Part shown: positions 52,538-64,000 of the stretch, piece by piece
Numbering within the stretch: the first letter of the stretch is position 1
Layout: every line of letters starts with the position of its first letter
Assembly (NCBI GenBank): GCA_025093555.1
Contig: JAIWNF010000002.1
Span: 124,001-188,000 of the forward strand
DNA from: Circinella umbellata
Lineage: Eukaryota > Mucoromycota > Mucoromycetes > Mucorales > Lichtheimiaceae
Direction of reading: 5' to 3'
DNA length: 64,000 nucleotides
Program-made: the position numbers and the translations under genes
Notes under the pieces: generated by a model
Seen by the model: only the letters and a program-made list of their open reading frames with translations
Database searches by the model: none
Told to the model about the DNA's origin: nothing

Positions 52538-55353
52538 TCTAACAGAACTATCGCTTTTTTTTTGTTCTACGTACTATAGCCTAATATATTTCTTCTTTCC
52601 TTATTTATATGGCACTTATTCTTACCTAATAATTTGTGTTATACTATGATGATTTTTTTTCAGCCGCTCTTAGAAAGGAAAAAGATGTGGGAAAAGTATC
52701 AAAATGAATGGAAAAAGAAAATATAAAAGGTGGATGCAGGGATTGGGTGAAATGGATGCATAAGTCGGTAAAAAGACCAAACGAATTGATGAATGAATGG
52801 AATATAATAGTTATCATCAATGGGTAGTATGTAATCTATATATTTGATGTAAAGTTTAGTATCAATGATGACACGTATGGCGTCCTTATTGCTTTGTTAT
52901 TAAATGACACGTTCATCGGCACTATTAATAAATGACTCTTAAGTGCTTACGCAGTATTAGTAGCATACGTTTGTACCAAAGCACACGTAATAGATTATTA
53001 TTTTTATATACGTATACGTAAAAAGATGTCTCTATTTTCTTTTTCTCTCTTGCTAGAAAGAAAAAACACAATAGTTTATTCTGTATGATCTTAGCATACA
53101 ACCATCCTTGAAATTATCTGTTAGAGTGTTATGAAGTGTACATGTGTTGTAAAGTAGTAGATCAAAAGTACTAGTACTCTCCTTCTGTTAGATTTCTAGC
53201 CTCAAAGTTAGAAACCAAAAAACGTTATATGTAGGTATTTGCTGACTGCATTAACGTATTTGTATGCCAATTGAGTAGTAATAACCTTCACTACCAGGTT
53301 CCTGTAAGATAAACAAAGAAGAAAAAAGGGGGTATCCTATTTGTAAAATTAGCTAACAATGGACACTTTTTAATTGACCGCACTTTAACTGGACTGATTG
53401 CTGAGATTATGCACTTAACTCTCTAATCCCCACTTTAATGACAAGTTGTTACTTTACCAAAATGCCTGAGACACCGACTATGAGCCGTTCAGAACCGAAG
53501 AAAAACTATAATAGCGTACACCTTATCCTTAACGACGAATATTACTAATTGGAAGAAACCATTGGCTCCTGCTTGTTAGTCTGTTTTTTTTTCGTACGTT
53601 GAACTCTTTCAAAGGTTAAGCTTTCTTGTTTTTTTTATGAACTGAGCTGATGTTTTTCATTGGATGGATGATATGGTAATTTGGGGTGTAGGAGTGATTA
53701 AGAGCTTTGATAATAATGGATTTTGTATCTCACAATTGAGTCGGGTACGTATGATAGACTATTATTTTATTTTATGTCGAAGAGATTAAAACATAATGTA
53801 CCCTATTATTGATTGCTAATGTGTATGTTTATACTTAAATGTAATATTTATTTGAGTATACAGCAGAGTAATTATTGATCTGCCCAACTTTCAAATCAAG
53901 ACGGCGACGGATAGTTCCTGGTTATTTTTTTTTCGCTCCTTTCGATTCTTGATTGTTGTTATGGTATGGTCAGCAATGCACCTACCGATTTGCACAAGCT
54001 TAACCCCAGATGAACGATGTATCAAGTATGGTAATTAAGTCGCTGAATCGCTGTAAGCATTTATCTATTATTTTGCATATGTATTTAATCTTTTTTTTTA
54101 GATATGATGGTTTGTCACTACAAAAGAACATTTTTACACGATAGCCGGTGGGAAAGATTTATAGTTATCAAGTATATAATACATTGTAAAGGCGAACCAG
54201 CCATATATCTACTAAACGTGTCTTCTAGATGTTAATTATATCATGGCAACTTAATCTTTTTGAATTCAAAACGGTCAATAAATGACAAATGGGTAAATTA
54301 TTAGTTATTGTTGTAACAAAAGAGTGCATAAACAAGATAATAATTTTTTTTTCAAATGACACAAATAAAAAAGGAACCAAATAGCTGTAAAAATAACAAG
54401 ACGACAAAGATACTTGATTATATATGTGATACAGGTGTCAATGTACGTATGTAAAAAGTTACGTATCAGATATAAATATGGAAGAAGAGTACGTATATAT
54501 ATAGAACATTTTGATCCAATTCAGATTTCTTGATTAAGTACGTAGTCTTTTCCAGTCAATGCAAACGTGTTCAGCAGCTTGTTGATACCAAGTAAAGATA
54601 TTCATTCAACTTTGGAAAAGTGTAGTTCTCTCCTTAGTGGTGATGGTGGTAAAAGCAGTAAAATATTACAGAAAACTATATGGAAATAAAATATGCTCTT
54701 TCTAAACATACATTTACATGTATTTGAGGTTTTCTTCACTTAAGTCATTTTCAGAGATGGAAGACATTAATAACGTAAATTATGGTTAGGATGGTTTAAT
54801 GTCAAAGTTTTTCACTCAATTTCGTTGAAGTAGTCCAACTTGGAAAGATGGCCTTATTTTTAAAATCAACTTTCAATGCTGTATCTTGTATTTCCTTTAT
54901 TTATTCTATTATATTCAATAGTAAATATAGTACTATTATGATACCTTATTAATAAATGTAATAATAATAATAATAATAATAAAGAGAGAAAACGTTTAAG
55001 ATTACAACATACTCCTTAATTCCTTTTTTTCTCTTTTTTCTTTTTCATCAAAGAATACTTACTTTTACTCTTTCTCCTTATCTCTCTTCTCCCCCCCCCC
55101 TCTTTTTCTTTCTTTATAAACATCGACCATCCCCCCCTCTCTATACATAATCTCTCCTATGATTTTTATTCTAGTATAATACTTTAATTCTCAAATTCAA
55201 AAAAATAAAATAAAAAATATGTTTCTTCTCTTTTTTCCCTTTTTTTTTTCTTTTAAAAAAATAACTTATGAATCTATATATATTTATTTTTTTATAAAAA
55301 AAAATAACAATAAAAAATAATTGTACAATAAATATTATTACTACTTTTTTACT

Positions 55354-57090
55354 ATGACAACAACAATTCATAATAATAAATCATTGTTATTATTATTATT
55401 ATTATTATTATATACTCCACTTTTTTGTCATGCTTCTTTATTTGGTTTATTTTCTAGTCCAACTATTAGTCAAGGTAACTCTAATTATTTATACTACTTA
55501 TCTGTCACTATCCCTCTCTTACTCTCTATGTATATATATTAACAGTTCATACATCTAGATGTAGTTTGGTTAAACATTACTTCATCTTCCATTAACCATG
55601 TTAATGTTAATTTACCTGCCATCATGTATGACGATAATGTTCAAGCAGCAACTAATCTTACACAACCGAGTCGTCATGGATTACGTGGTATTTTGTATAA
55701 TAGAAAGGATTTATGTATTCAAACAACAACAACACTTTTTTTTAATCATGAATATTTTCGAACCTTGCCTCGGATTGCATTAATCACAAGTGGAGGCCCG
55801 TGCACATTTGTTGATAAAATACGGTTAGCTCAACAAGATGGTGCTATCGGTGCTATTATTTATGATCTACCTGGAGTAGATACTTCAAATTCAAGTAATT
55901 ATGTAGATGGTGGTACAATGGTAAAAATAAAAAAAAGACTGAATTTTAATATGTATATATTTAAACTTATATTAAATTATCATTATAATTATAATTATAG
56001 TATGTTCCAACAGATACAGATATTACTATTCCTGCATTTCATGTCGATCCACGTATTGGTTCTCAATTAAGTCGTCATGTATCTACATTTGCACAACAAG
56101 GATCAACTACAAATAATACTACTGTTCAACAAGCTGTACGTGTACTTATGTTACCAGGTAGTACACGAGGTCCAAATCCTTGGGAATTAACTCTTATTGT
56201 TATGAGTGCTCTTCTTGCTATTGGATTTTTAACTTCAGGTTATTATATTTTTCAAATGAAAGGGGGAGGAGGAAGTTCTTTATTTTTAATCTAAACAATG
56301 ATATATATATAAATAGTTATCATGCATTGTCATTTATTACGTAAAAATAAAAGACTGAGAGAACGTGTTGAACAAGGATTAGTACCACCTCCACCAGAAA
56401 TGTTACCTATGGGAAAACAATTATTAGATGAATCACAATTAAATAATTTACCTACACGGACTATCGGTGGTCATCACGTCCTTCCTAATGGTCATGCTAT
56501 TCGTCGACGTGCATCAAAAGTATCTCTTATCTTATCAAAAAAGAATACAACAGTAGCAGCACAACAAGTAAATAATAATAAAAAACAAGAAGATAATGAA
56601 GATGAAGAAATGTGTGCTATTTGTTTAGAAAAACTTGAACATGGTGATATAGTAAGACAATTACCTTGTCATCATGAATTTCATTGTGAATGTATAGGTA
56701 CGTATGGAAATAAATAAATAAATGTGATATAGGATACAAATGAATATATTAATTATATTGATATCAATATACGTAGATCCATGGTTAACATCAAAAGCTG
56801 CAGAATGTCCATTATGTAAACATGATTGCTCTCAACCATTTATTCCACGTATACAATCAACCATTCCCGAAGAAGATCAAAATCATGATAATAATAACAA
56901 TAGTGATACTAATAATAATGATAATATACCTAGTAAAAGATTTACTATAAAAATGAAAAAATTATTTCCAAAGTTTATAAAAAGAGAACAGCAACCAACG
57001 AATGATCCTGAACAACGACAACAACAACAACAACAATCAACATATACTGAGCATATTGAACTTTCATCTACTACAACACAAAATCGATAA
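55354..57090 (+). CDS. PA-TM-RING E3 ubiquitin ligase
   Basis: Membrane-anchored RING-H2 ligase with a protease-associated domain, of the type that sorts proteins in the endosome or vacuole pathway (RNF13/GRAIL-like in animals). Five exons join in frame to 471 aa: 55354-55474, 55559-55920, 56001-56238, 56317-56697 and 56777-57090. A signal peptide (Leu-rich, ending FCHA, about residues 1-27) is followed by a luminal PA domain with PRIALITSGGPCTFVDKIRL and AQQDGAIGAIIYD. One transmembrane helix lies at about 219-240 (ELTLIVMSALLAIGFL). Cytosolic RING-H2 at about 340-381: CAICLEKLEHGD, QLPCHHEFHCECIDPWL, AECPLC. The tail is Asn/Gln-rich and basic. The acceptor of exon 2 was chosen to keep the frame with the PA domain. 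The third intron starts with a weak GTTATT donor. Confidence 0.9.
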
Positions 57091-57326
57091 ACGTAATTTT
57101 TTATATTTTCTTTATACATGTCCAAAATCTCAATAAAGAGAGTCATCATCCCAAATAATTTAATAGTTTGTACTAAAAAAAAAACAAATAGAAAATAATA
57201 TTATATATAAATTTACCATCTATGGTTTTTATTTTTAATGATTGTTGTTTTTATTTTATTTTACAACAAAAAGATATAGATTGTGAGAATTGGTAAAGAA
57301 AAAAAAAAGGAAACATGTGTATATAT

Positions 57327-57712
57327 TTAGAAAGGAGCATCTTCAGCACTTGGGTCACCATATTCAAAAAGACCGAGCTATTCATATATAAAAGTTTGAA
57401 TAAGTAAATTGAATTTTTCTTAATAATAATGATAATGATTAATAACTTACACGTTCACGTCGAGCAGTTTCTTGAGCTTCTTGTAAAGATTTAATAGTAG
57501 ATTGATGACCAGCAGCATATCGTGTCTTGGAGTTTACTAATAACATACCATCACGAACCATTTCCAAATTTAAACTTGCTTCAGCACTTACTGAACTAGA
57601 TGGATCATATAAAGTTAAACATAATACACCATTATCACGTGCATCAACAATACCAACAAGTTGTTTGCCCTAAATAAAGATAAATATATAGATTAATTAC
57701 TCAGGTGTATAT

Positions 57713-57746
<34 letters not shown>

Positions 57747-60700
57747 AAAGAGAATAGAATTGTTACCCCAGTCAAATCCTTGAATCGTTCTAAAGAATCA
57801 TCACCATAATCTTCATGTCGTTCAGGACCTTTAACAAATGATAATACAGCTTCTTGAGCTTGTGGTTTCAGTGTTTTAAATTGACTTGGTAAAACACGAA
57901 TACGTGAAGTAGGTAAAACTTCAGACTATGAAAATAAACATTATTAGTTACTGTTTTTTTTTCTTACCTACCCTCACACTAAATAATCATAATAACTTAC
58001 GTTGCCATAATCAATATATAATACATCTACTGAATCACCTGCAACCCGACGAACTTTAGCTCTATACCAGCTATCATCTTCAGTAAATTTGGCACTCACA
58101 ATATCACCTACTCTTGGTTTATGAGGTCCATCCATACCACCACGACTGGTATGATATTGAGATAATTCCGTCATTAAATTTTCCAATTTTTTAACATCGG
58201 CATTGATTACTTGAATATAAAATTGGTGTCCACTTGTATATTCCGATACAACCAAATCAATATATTGTTTCTTTGCTTCTACAACGACATTATCCTCTTT
58301 GGTTGCTTGTACTGCTGCTGCTGCTTGTTCTTTTTCTTCATCATAATCTTTCCATAAATTCTTTCTTGCTGCACGTCCAGCTCTTTCCCCATCATAAAGT
58401 TGATTGGTATATTGGGATTCATTGGCAGAATATTCATGAATATTGGCAAGACCTTCTCTTAATAATAAAACAGCCAAATTTTCACCTCCAATAAATAAAC
58501 TACCAATAAATGCACCTGTTTTATCGGTATTTTCAATTTGAATTTCAACATCACGTTGTAAACATTTTTCAATAACAAATGAAAGTGCTTCAGGACCAAA
58601 AGGTTCAGATCGTTCATTTGGTGTACGACCTACACGTGGAGCACGGATACCAGCAAGAACAAAAGCCATACGACAATTTTCTTTAGGAATCCATAAAAAG
58701 AGGCGAGAACCATTGGCAACATGATCCACAACAGCATTTTGTCTATTGCTACGTTTAAGGAAAGTTAAAAATTGACGTGATTTGGCAGCATTCTAAATAA
58801 ATTGAAAGAGGCAGATTCCCAACATAAAAATGATTGTTAGTTTTTTTTTATTCCACTTTTATTTTATTAAAAGTATATATGTATATATTTACCTCAGAAG
58901 CATCTACAATTCGTACAGTAGGTTGTTCCTTAGTACTATGCACACCTTTTTGACCATCTTGAGCCCTATTTATTATTATTATTATTATTGATTAAAAAAA
59001 ATATTCATTTCTTCTGTTTTCAATATTTCGACAAGTCTTACTTTGCTTCAGCTAATAAAAGTTGATCATAACAATGAGATCGATTATCATCATCCTTACG
59101 ATGACGAATAACAGTAGCTAAACCACGTTCAACCAATTGTTCACCAATATTACTAATAAAAATAAAATAAAATATCTTGAATTAAAAAACAATCCTATCT
59201 TATCTTATTTTTACTAAATAAAATACTTTACTTGTGACCAATTTTAACAGTTGCACAATCTTTTGCTTCAAAACCATCTTGAGCAGGTTTATGATAATCA
59301 ATATTGATATGAGCCTATTCTCATAGATACATTTAATCTCAAGTTTCTGTATATATATTTTATATTTTCATTTTTCAAACTTACAGTTTTACCAATTAAT
59401 TTCTTTCTCAAAAATTCTCTTGCTTCAAATTGATAACCCACTTCTTTAATATCTCTTGATTTATTACTACCACCTGGAGCAGTACTTCCAACACCTCTAG
59501 GTGCTTGTTTAATACTGGCTAATTGTAACTTGCGTTCAATACCAGATTTAGTTTTAACAAGAATAGTATCACCAGTAACAATTTTGATTACCTACAAAAA
59601 AAATAATAATAATAGTATGAGTTAAGTTATTTATATAACCTGATAAAAAGGAATTTAACTTACTTGTGCTTCAAATTCTGAATCATTTGTTTTTTCCTTT
59701 GCAACAAAATCACGCCACACACGAAGTTTCTTATCTTTAGCCACCCTAAAATATAAAATCATTGTTATTACTATTATTATTTTGACAATTGAGCAAAAAC
59801 AACTTGATAAAACTTACTTTTCAGCATTACGTAATGGTATAGGACCTCCAGTTACCAAAGTAATACTCCAATCAACACACTTAGCATATCCATTCGCTAA
59901 TAATAATTCAGCAATATTACCAGCAGGATGTTTAACGGATCCAACAAAATTTTGTCCATTGGTACCTTCTAATAATACTTTTACACCACGTTGTAATAAT
60001 CTGGTTTCAACAAAAAATTTGCCTTCTTCACCGAATGGTTCAGATACACTTTCAGGAGCATTATCACGTTTACATGCTGGTGCTTTAATACCCGTTAAAA
60101 GTAATGTGATGTATTGTTGAGATTTATCAGGTAATGTTAATAAAACACGATAAGTAGATGCATCACGAATTTGTTCAATCGTAGCTAAATAAATTTCCCA
60201 CACACACACACACACATTAGTTTTTTCATATCATTCGACATTATATATATTATAATATTAGTAATAATAGAAAATAATCCTTACCATCTAAAGGTTGTCC
60301 TTTATACTTGTTCAAAAATGCACGAGTATCACCATCAAAATTAAAAGATACATCACGTTCACCTGATTCATCCGTATTCCACATACCAAGTTTAGCTTCT
60401 TTGGCTTCATCTTCTAAATCATGTAAATGATCCAATGTAGCCTCATGTTCTTCAAGATTACCATGCGCTTTTGAATCACGTACTTTGAGCCAACCTTGTT
60501 TAATACCTAATTCAGCTACTTGTTCACCATTGGCAGTCATAATAAACCCATATTCTCGTTGTGGAGTAGTTGTAGTAATGGTATATTCAGGAATAAATGA
60601 AACTTCTTTGCCAACTAATAACTTTCTTAAAAATTCTCGAGAACCAAAAGCAAAAGGCTATATATATATATATGTGTATATAAAAGTTAATATTATAAAT

Positions 60701-60974
60701 GACATGAGCAACCCCCTCCCTCTTTTCCTTTTTTACTCATTTCACAATTCATCCTCCCCGGTTAACTTTATATTTACTTATGTAAATTAAAAACATATAT
60801 ATATTCTTTTCTTACCTCATCATCTCTATCCTTGTTACCTAATCTTGGAGCTTGAACATTGGAAAGAGCAAGAAGACGTTCTAGAGGTGGACCATTGGGA
60901 CGTGGATTACCACGTAAAATAACAGTATCACCAGAAAGGACATTTTTTACAACAGCTTTATGAACAGGCGCCAT
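57327..60974 (-). CDS. SND1: Tudor staphylococcal nuclease (Tudor-SN, p100)
   Basis: RNA-binding protein of splicing, stress granules and RNA decay. Twelve exons join in frame to 891 aa: 60816-60974, 60285-60657, 59818-60184, 59664-59745, 59385-59591, 59232-59314, 59042-59152, 58893-58965, 58001-58792, 57767-57925, 57451-57669 and 57327-57377. Four SN-like repeats run from residue 1 to about 650. Each shows the pattern of a strand with GDT, then a nuclease core such as [32 protein letters not shown] and [11 protein letters not shown], and an EPFG motif before the helices. The Tudor domain ends with residues 711-749: [20 protein letters not shown] and [10 protein letters not shown]. The tail ends LGLFEYGD. 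Length and order match human SND1 (910 aa). The gene is tail to tail with the PA-TM-RING gene, 236 bp apart. Confidence 0.96.
57716..57744. repeat. (GA)n microsatellite in a SND1 intron
   Basis: About 14 GA dinucleotides lie in the tenth SND1 intron. A second intron of this gene holds a CA run at about 60198-60215. Confidence 0.85.
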
Positions 60975-62733
60975 CTTTACTCTTCTTTTTTTTTATATAG
61001 AATATAAATAAATAAGTTTTATTAAAGAAAAGAAAATAGGACGGGATCGAAAGGGGGAAAACGCGTTATAAATAGACAGCTTTGTGAGAAGAAAAGTTGC
61101 GGTGCACGAAATAATAAAGTACCCAATCATCTTACAATTTACGGTACTTGCTTAAATGAACCAGTGATACGTAATCCCTTCAAATACCAATTTCCACCAG
61201 TAGGAATTCATCCCTATCTAACACAGCATAATTACAACCCAAAAACCACAAAAATTGAATTGTATACACGAAAACTGCTACCCACTCACTATACTATCAT
61301 TTATATTCACAGCCATTTTGTATATTCAAGCATCCGTAACATCTTGTATCTCTTCACTCTCACACCAATAACAATTTGTATATATATTTTAACAGCCAAT
61401 TCATTGTTATATCTTAATATAAATAAGTTTTTTTTTTTTTTAATTCACGCATCAGCTATTGATACATATATCTGCTTTTGTAATAATATTTACAGTAGTA
61501 TTGTTTGATAAGTCTTTTTTTCTATCTTGCTGAACTGGCATACATGAAACAGTATTTGTAAAACCTGTTATTTTGAACACTTTTGTTAATTTCATTCAAA
61601 ACATTTGATGGTTATGCGATCGTAGAAGGTGTTGAAGTTCAAGCCTTATAGAACTTTCATAAACTTGATAAGAATGGGATCTTTTTTGGTGTAACAATCA
61701 GCGTTTTCCTCACATGGTGTAAATCATAATATGGATTACAATTTTCTAAGGTTTATCAATAAGCAAAATACTTCTTTATCCTTTTTAAGATAATAAAGTT
61801 CATGCAACTTCCTTTTACTATATACTACTTTTCTCGTCTTTTCACATATAATAATTGTGTTTACATTATATACGTATTCAAACAACACAGACACTTTTGA
61901 AAAAATTAAACCAGCACTTACCCTTCAAATTGCTACGTTTGAATTACTCAAATATAATAATACTCATCCACCAATAAATATTCTTTTTTTGGGGCGTTGG
62001 GGTAGGTAATCACGATAGAGAAAGCAAAAAAAAAAAAAAATGTCAAAGTGATGATTACCCCTGAAAGTTATATTTGGGTAACTTATTGAAAAAAAAATCT
62101 TTACTTATGTCAACACATTCAATAGCTTTATAATATTTTCCTCCTTTCTTTTTTTTGTTTTTTCATTACTGGATAATATCTAAAATATTTACAGAAATTT
62201 CAGGGAGAATTACATATTATGCTAATGGATCATAATATGATAAAGAACTGTCTGTTAAGTATTTCTTTTATAGTGACGTCAGACAAGTTTTCCTTTCACA
62301 AAAGTATCATTGTAACTATAAACGAATGTAATTCTTTTGGTTTCAATGGTTCCCAGGTACTCGAACAATGATGCACAAACGATATCTATATTTATTTCTA
62401 CCATCATAGATGTCGTCAGGAATTGGTGGTACGTACGTAGATCTTTATTATTAATATATTTAAAGAGTCATTATTGATGGATAAGCCGTCGTTCGTAATA
62501 CACGCCGATCTGATATGCATAGTTTTTCCAATAAAAGCAAACTCGTATAAATCTTATCTTGTAGTAGAACGAATGAAAAAACGAAAATAAAGTTCAACTG
62601 GTAAGTCAGTGGGACATTAATATTTTTTTTTAACTTTTTTATTTGTTATAAATGTACAAAAAGGTAAAATTAGAAAATTTGTATTACAAGAAAGAAAAAA
62701 AAATTAACTGTACAGGATAAGAGTAGGAATAGA
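60975..62733. other. Intergenic region upstream of SND1
   Basis: About 1.75 kb between the SND1 start and the stop of the next minus-strand gene. A plus-strand frame at 61164-61508 (114 aa) is open, but it is Ile/Thr/Tyr-rich in line with AT composition and shows no domain. I treat it as noncoding. The SND1 promoter should lie in the first few hundred bases. Confidence 0.55.
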
Positions 62734-64000
62734 TTATTGAAATGAAAAAGGTCGATGATGATTATTATTTCGTTGATCTTGATACTGTTGTTGATAGTGT
62801 TGTTGTGCTGATAATGTACTACCCCAAGAAGTAGGTCGTTGTTGTTGTCGTTGTTGTAAATAACTGGATGGAGAAGCAGACATTAATGGCTCTACTACTG
62901 TTGCTGTGGTCGATTCTTGTTGTGTGGGATTGATACCTAAAACAGAATGTCGATTTCGTCCACCTAGCTTCCATCCATTACGTTGTTCAATATTGGGTCT
63001 GAGTTCAAGATTGGATCTCACTCTATGAGGTGGTGGAATTGGAGGAGGTAATGATGATTGAGAAGAAATTCTATTATTATCGATATTATTACTCTTATTA
63101 TTTTTGCTGTGATCCTTGTTATGACTGGATGTTAATGCAACGGGTGACGGTCGTTCGTCACGTAATGAAATAACTTCCATCATAGGTTCTTGTTGTAAAT
63201 GTAATGATAATCTTTGTCGTTGTTGTTGTGGTGGAGGCTTGTTATCTAATTGTTGATATTCTTGTTCTTGTTCATACTGCTGTTGCTGTTGCTGCTGCCG
63301 TTGTTGGAACCGTTGTTGCTCAGCAAATTTATCAAGTTCATCATTCGTTGGGACTCGATGATGAAGATGATTATGTCTTATTTCACTATTTTCTTCGGGA
63401 TGTCTTTTTCTACGCCAAAATGCCATTCTTGCTGGTGGAGCTCCTGTTTCATTAATTTCATCATCCGCTAATCCAGTCACTAAGACCACCAAATTACGTA
63501 TAGGAAATAGAAACATCATCAAAAATACAATACAATGTAATGTGATTTGAGTATAGGCAAGTGCTTGTTTGTTACGATCCAATGCTTCTAAAGTATCCAA
63601 ATAGCCAATATTCAAGAATAAAATCACCAATCGAAAAGCACCGAATATAATATGTTGGATATTGACATGTCGAGATGCATAAGGCCGTCGTAAAATATGT
63701 AAAGTAAAATAAGCAGCTTCAAAAAGTAATAAAACAGCCATTTGTGCTACTCCAGAAACAGAAAACCATCCTGTCATAGCACCAATAAAAATACGATAGA
63801 CTAAATCACAGAGAAAGAAATAAAAACTTTCGTCCGTAAATGTATTATAGAGACAACCGTAACGAAGTAATAAGGTAATATCAGAAAATACAAGAGACGG
63901 AGGTCGTACATCCAAAAGGATAAATGCAATTACACCATAAACCAAAAAGATATGGAACACGAGAACCAAAGCAGCGGTTAATAGCAAATACCATGGCGCA
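62734..64000 (-). CDS. TRP/FLC-like membrane protein, C-terminal part
   Basis: C-terminal 420 or so residues of a polytopic protein of the fungal TRP-like family (yeast FLC1-3, fission yeast Pkd2). These are tied to calcium handling and cell-wall integrity; yeast FLC proteins were named for FAD import. The frame is open to the window edge (upstream residues APWYLLLTAALV), so the N-terminal ML-like domain and first helices lie outside. Visible are several helices and the family stretch RYGCLYNTFTDESFYFF, then FIGAMTGWFSVSGVAQ and LRRPYASRHVNIQHI, typical of the last membrane segments. After about residue 185 of the visible part comes a long cytosolic tail: RRKRHPEE, a Gln-rich run near 63225-63325, and Ser/Asn/Pro-rich sequence to the stop at 62734. 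No intron is needed in this part. Confidence 0.75.
   Translation of the reverse strand, partial: APWYLLLTAALVLVFHIFLVYGVIAFILLDVRPPSLVFSDITLLLRYGCLYNTFTDESFYFFLCDLVYRIFIGAMTGWFSVSGVAQMAVLLLFEAAYFTLHILRRPYASRHVNIQHIIFGAFRLVILFLNIGYLDTLEALDRNKQALAYTQITLHCIVFLMMFLFPIRNLVVLVTGLADDEINETGAPPARMAFWRRKRHPEENSEIRHNHLHHRVPTNDELDKFAEQQRFQQRQQQQQQQYEQEQEYQQLDNKPPPQQQRQRLSLHLQQEPMMEVISLRDERPSPVALTSSHNKDHSKNNKSNNIDNNRISSQSSLPPPIPPPHRVRSNLELRPNIEQRNGWKLGGRNRHSVLGINPTQQESTTATVVEPLMSASPSSYLQQRQQQRPTSWGSTLSAQQHYQQQYQDQRNNNHHRPFSFQ

Larger units (their letters stand above)
49526..55353. other. Intergenic desert with minisatellites and gene relics
   Basis: Nearly 6 kb between the second GST and the PA-TM-RING gene. 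A weak tRNA-like sequence on the minus strand lies at about 50375-50452. Short tandem repeats lie at 51694-51720 and 51933-51975. A broken open frame lies at 52262-52537 and a short protein-like frame starts at 53462. Another frame reading VEVVQLGKMALFLKSTF lies near 54826. None is an intact gene. From 54960 onward the sequence is triplet- and pyrimidine-rich, as expected for the promoter of the next gene. Confidence 0.55.

Noticed and set aside
61164..61508. 114-aa plus-strand frame upstream of SND1
   Set aside because: Composition follows the AT-rich background (Ile, Tyr, Thr, Phe) and no domain or homologue is recognised.
1..64000. CRISPR arrays, bacterial operons, phage or rRNA genes
   Set aside because: No regularly spaced repeats, Shine-Dalgarno-led gene chains or rRNA signatures; all genes are spliced and eukaryotic.

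Overview
The window looks like nuclear DNA of an early-diverging filamentous fungus, most likely Mucoromycota. It is very AT-rich. The genes are cut by many short GT-AG introns (about 50-150 nt). The gene set mixes fungal-type families (PMC1-like Ca2+ pump, PGC1-like phosphodiesterase, TRP/FLC-like membrane protein) with families that yeasts have lost (muskelin, Tudor-SN). I joined the exons by hand. Every complete model closes in frame, and most match their family end to end. The species cannot be told from sequence alone.

Layout. 1-5572: no intact gene. 5573-8254 (-): a bacterial-type L-lactate permease with 9 exons. 8255-17138: a gene desert with at least two decayed coding regions and a tandem repeat. 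17139-19591 (+): the CCR4-NOT ubiquitin ligase NOT4. 19592-24725: a second desert. 24726-25629 (-): myosin II regulatory light chain. 28556-32778 (+): PMC1-type Ca2+-ATPase. 33789-34757 (+): eEF1B guanine-nucleotide exchange subunit. 34758-39171: desert with a tRNA-like element. 39172-40467 (+): glycerophosphodiester phosphodiesterase, PGC1-like. 40653-41502 (-): a small four-histidine cytochrome b561-type protein. 41791-45700 (-): muskelin, 14 exons. 45961-47226 (-) and 48506-49525 (-): a tandem pair of glutathione S-transferases with the same intron positions. 49526-55353: desert with minisatellites and gene relics. 55354-57090 (+): a PA-TM-RING ubiquitin ligase. 57327-60974 (-): Tudor-SN/SND1, 12 exons. 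62734-64000 (-): the 3' part of a TRP/FLC-like membrane protein that runs off the window.

The genes do not form one pathway. They are mostly housekeeping genes: mRNA turnover and RNA binding (NOT4, SND1), protein turnover (NOT4, muskelin as a CTLH/GID-type factor, PA-TM-RING), calcium and the cytoskeleton (Ca2+ pump, myosin light chain), translation (eEF1B), lipid metabolism (PGC1-like), redox and detoxification (b561, two GSTs) and transport (lactate permease, FLC-like). The least expected gene is the lactate permease, a family best known from bacteria and here carrying eight introns. The deserts are not blank: several stretches keep protein-like reading frames broken by stops and frameshifts.
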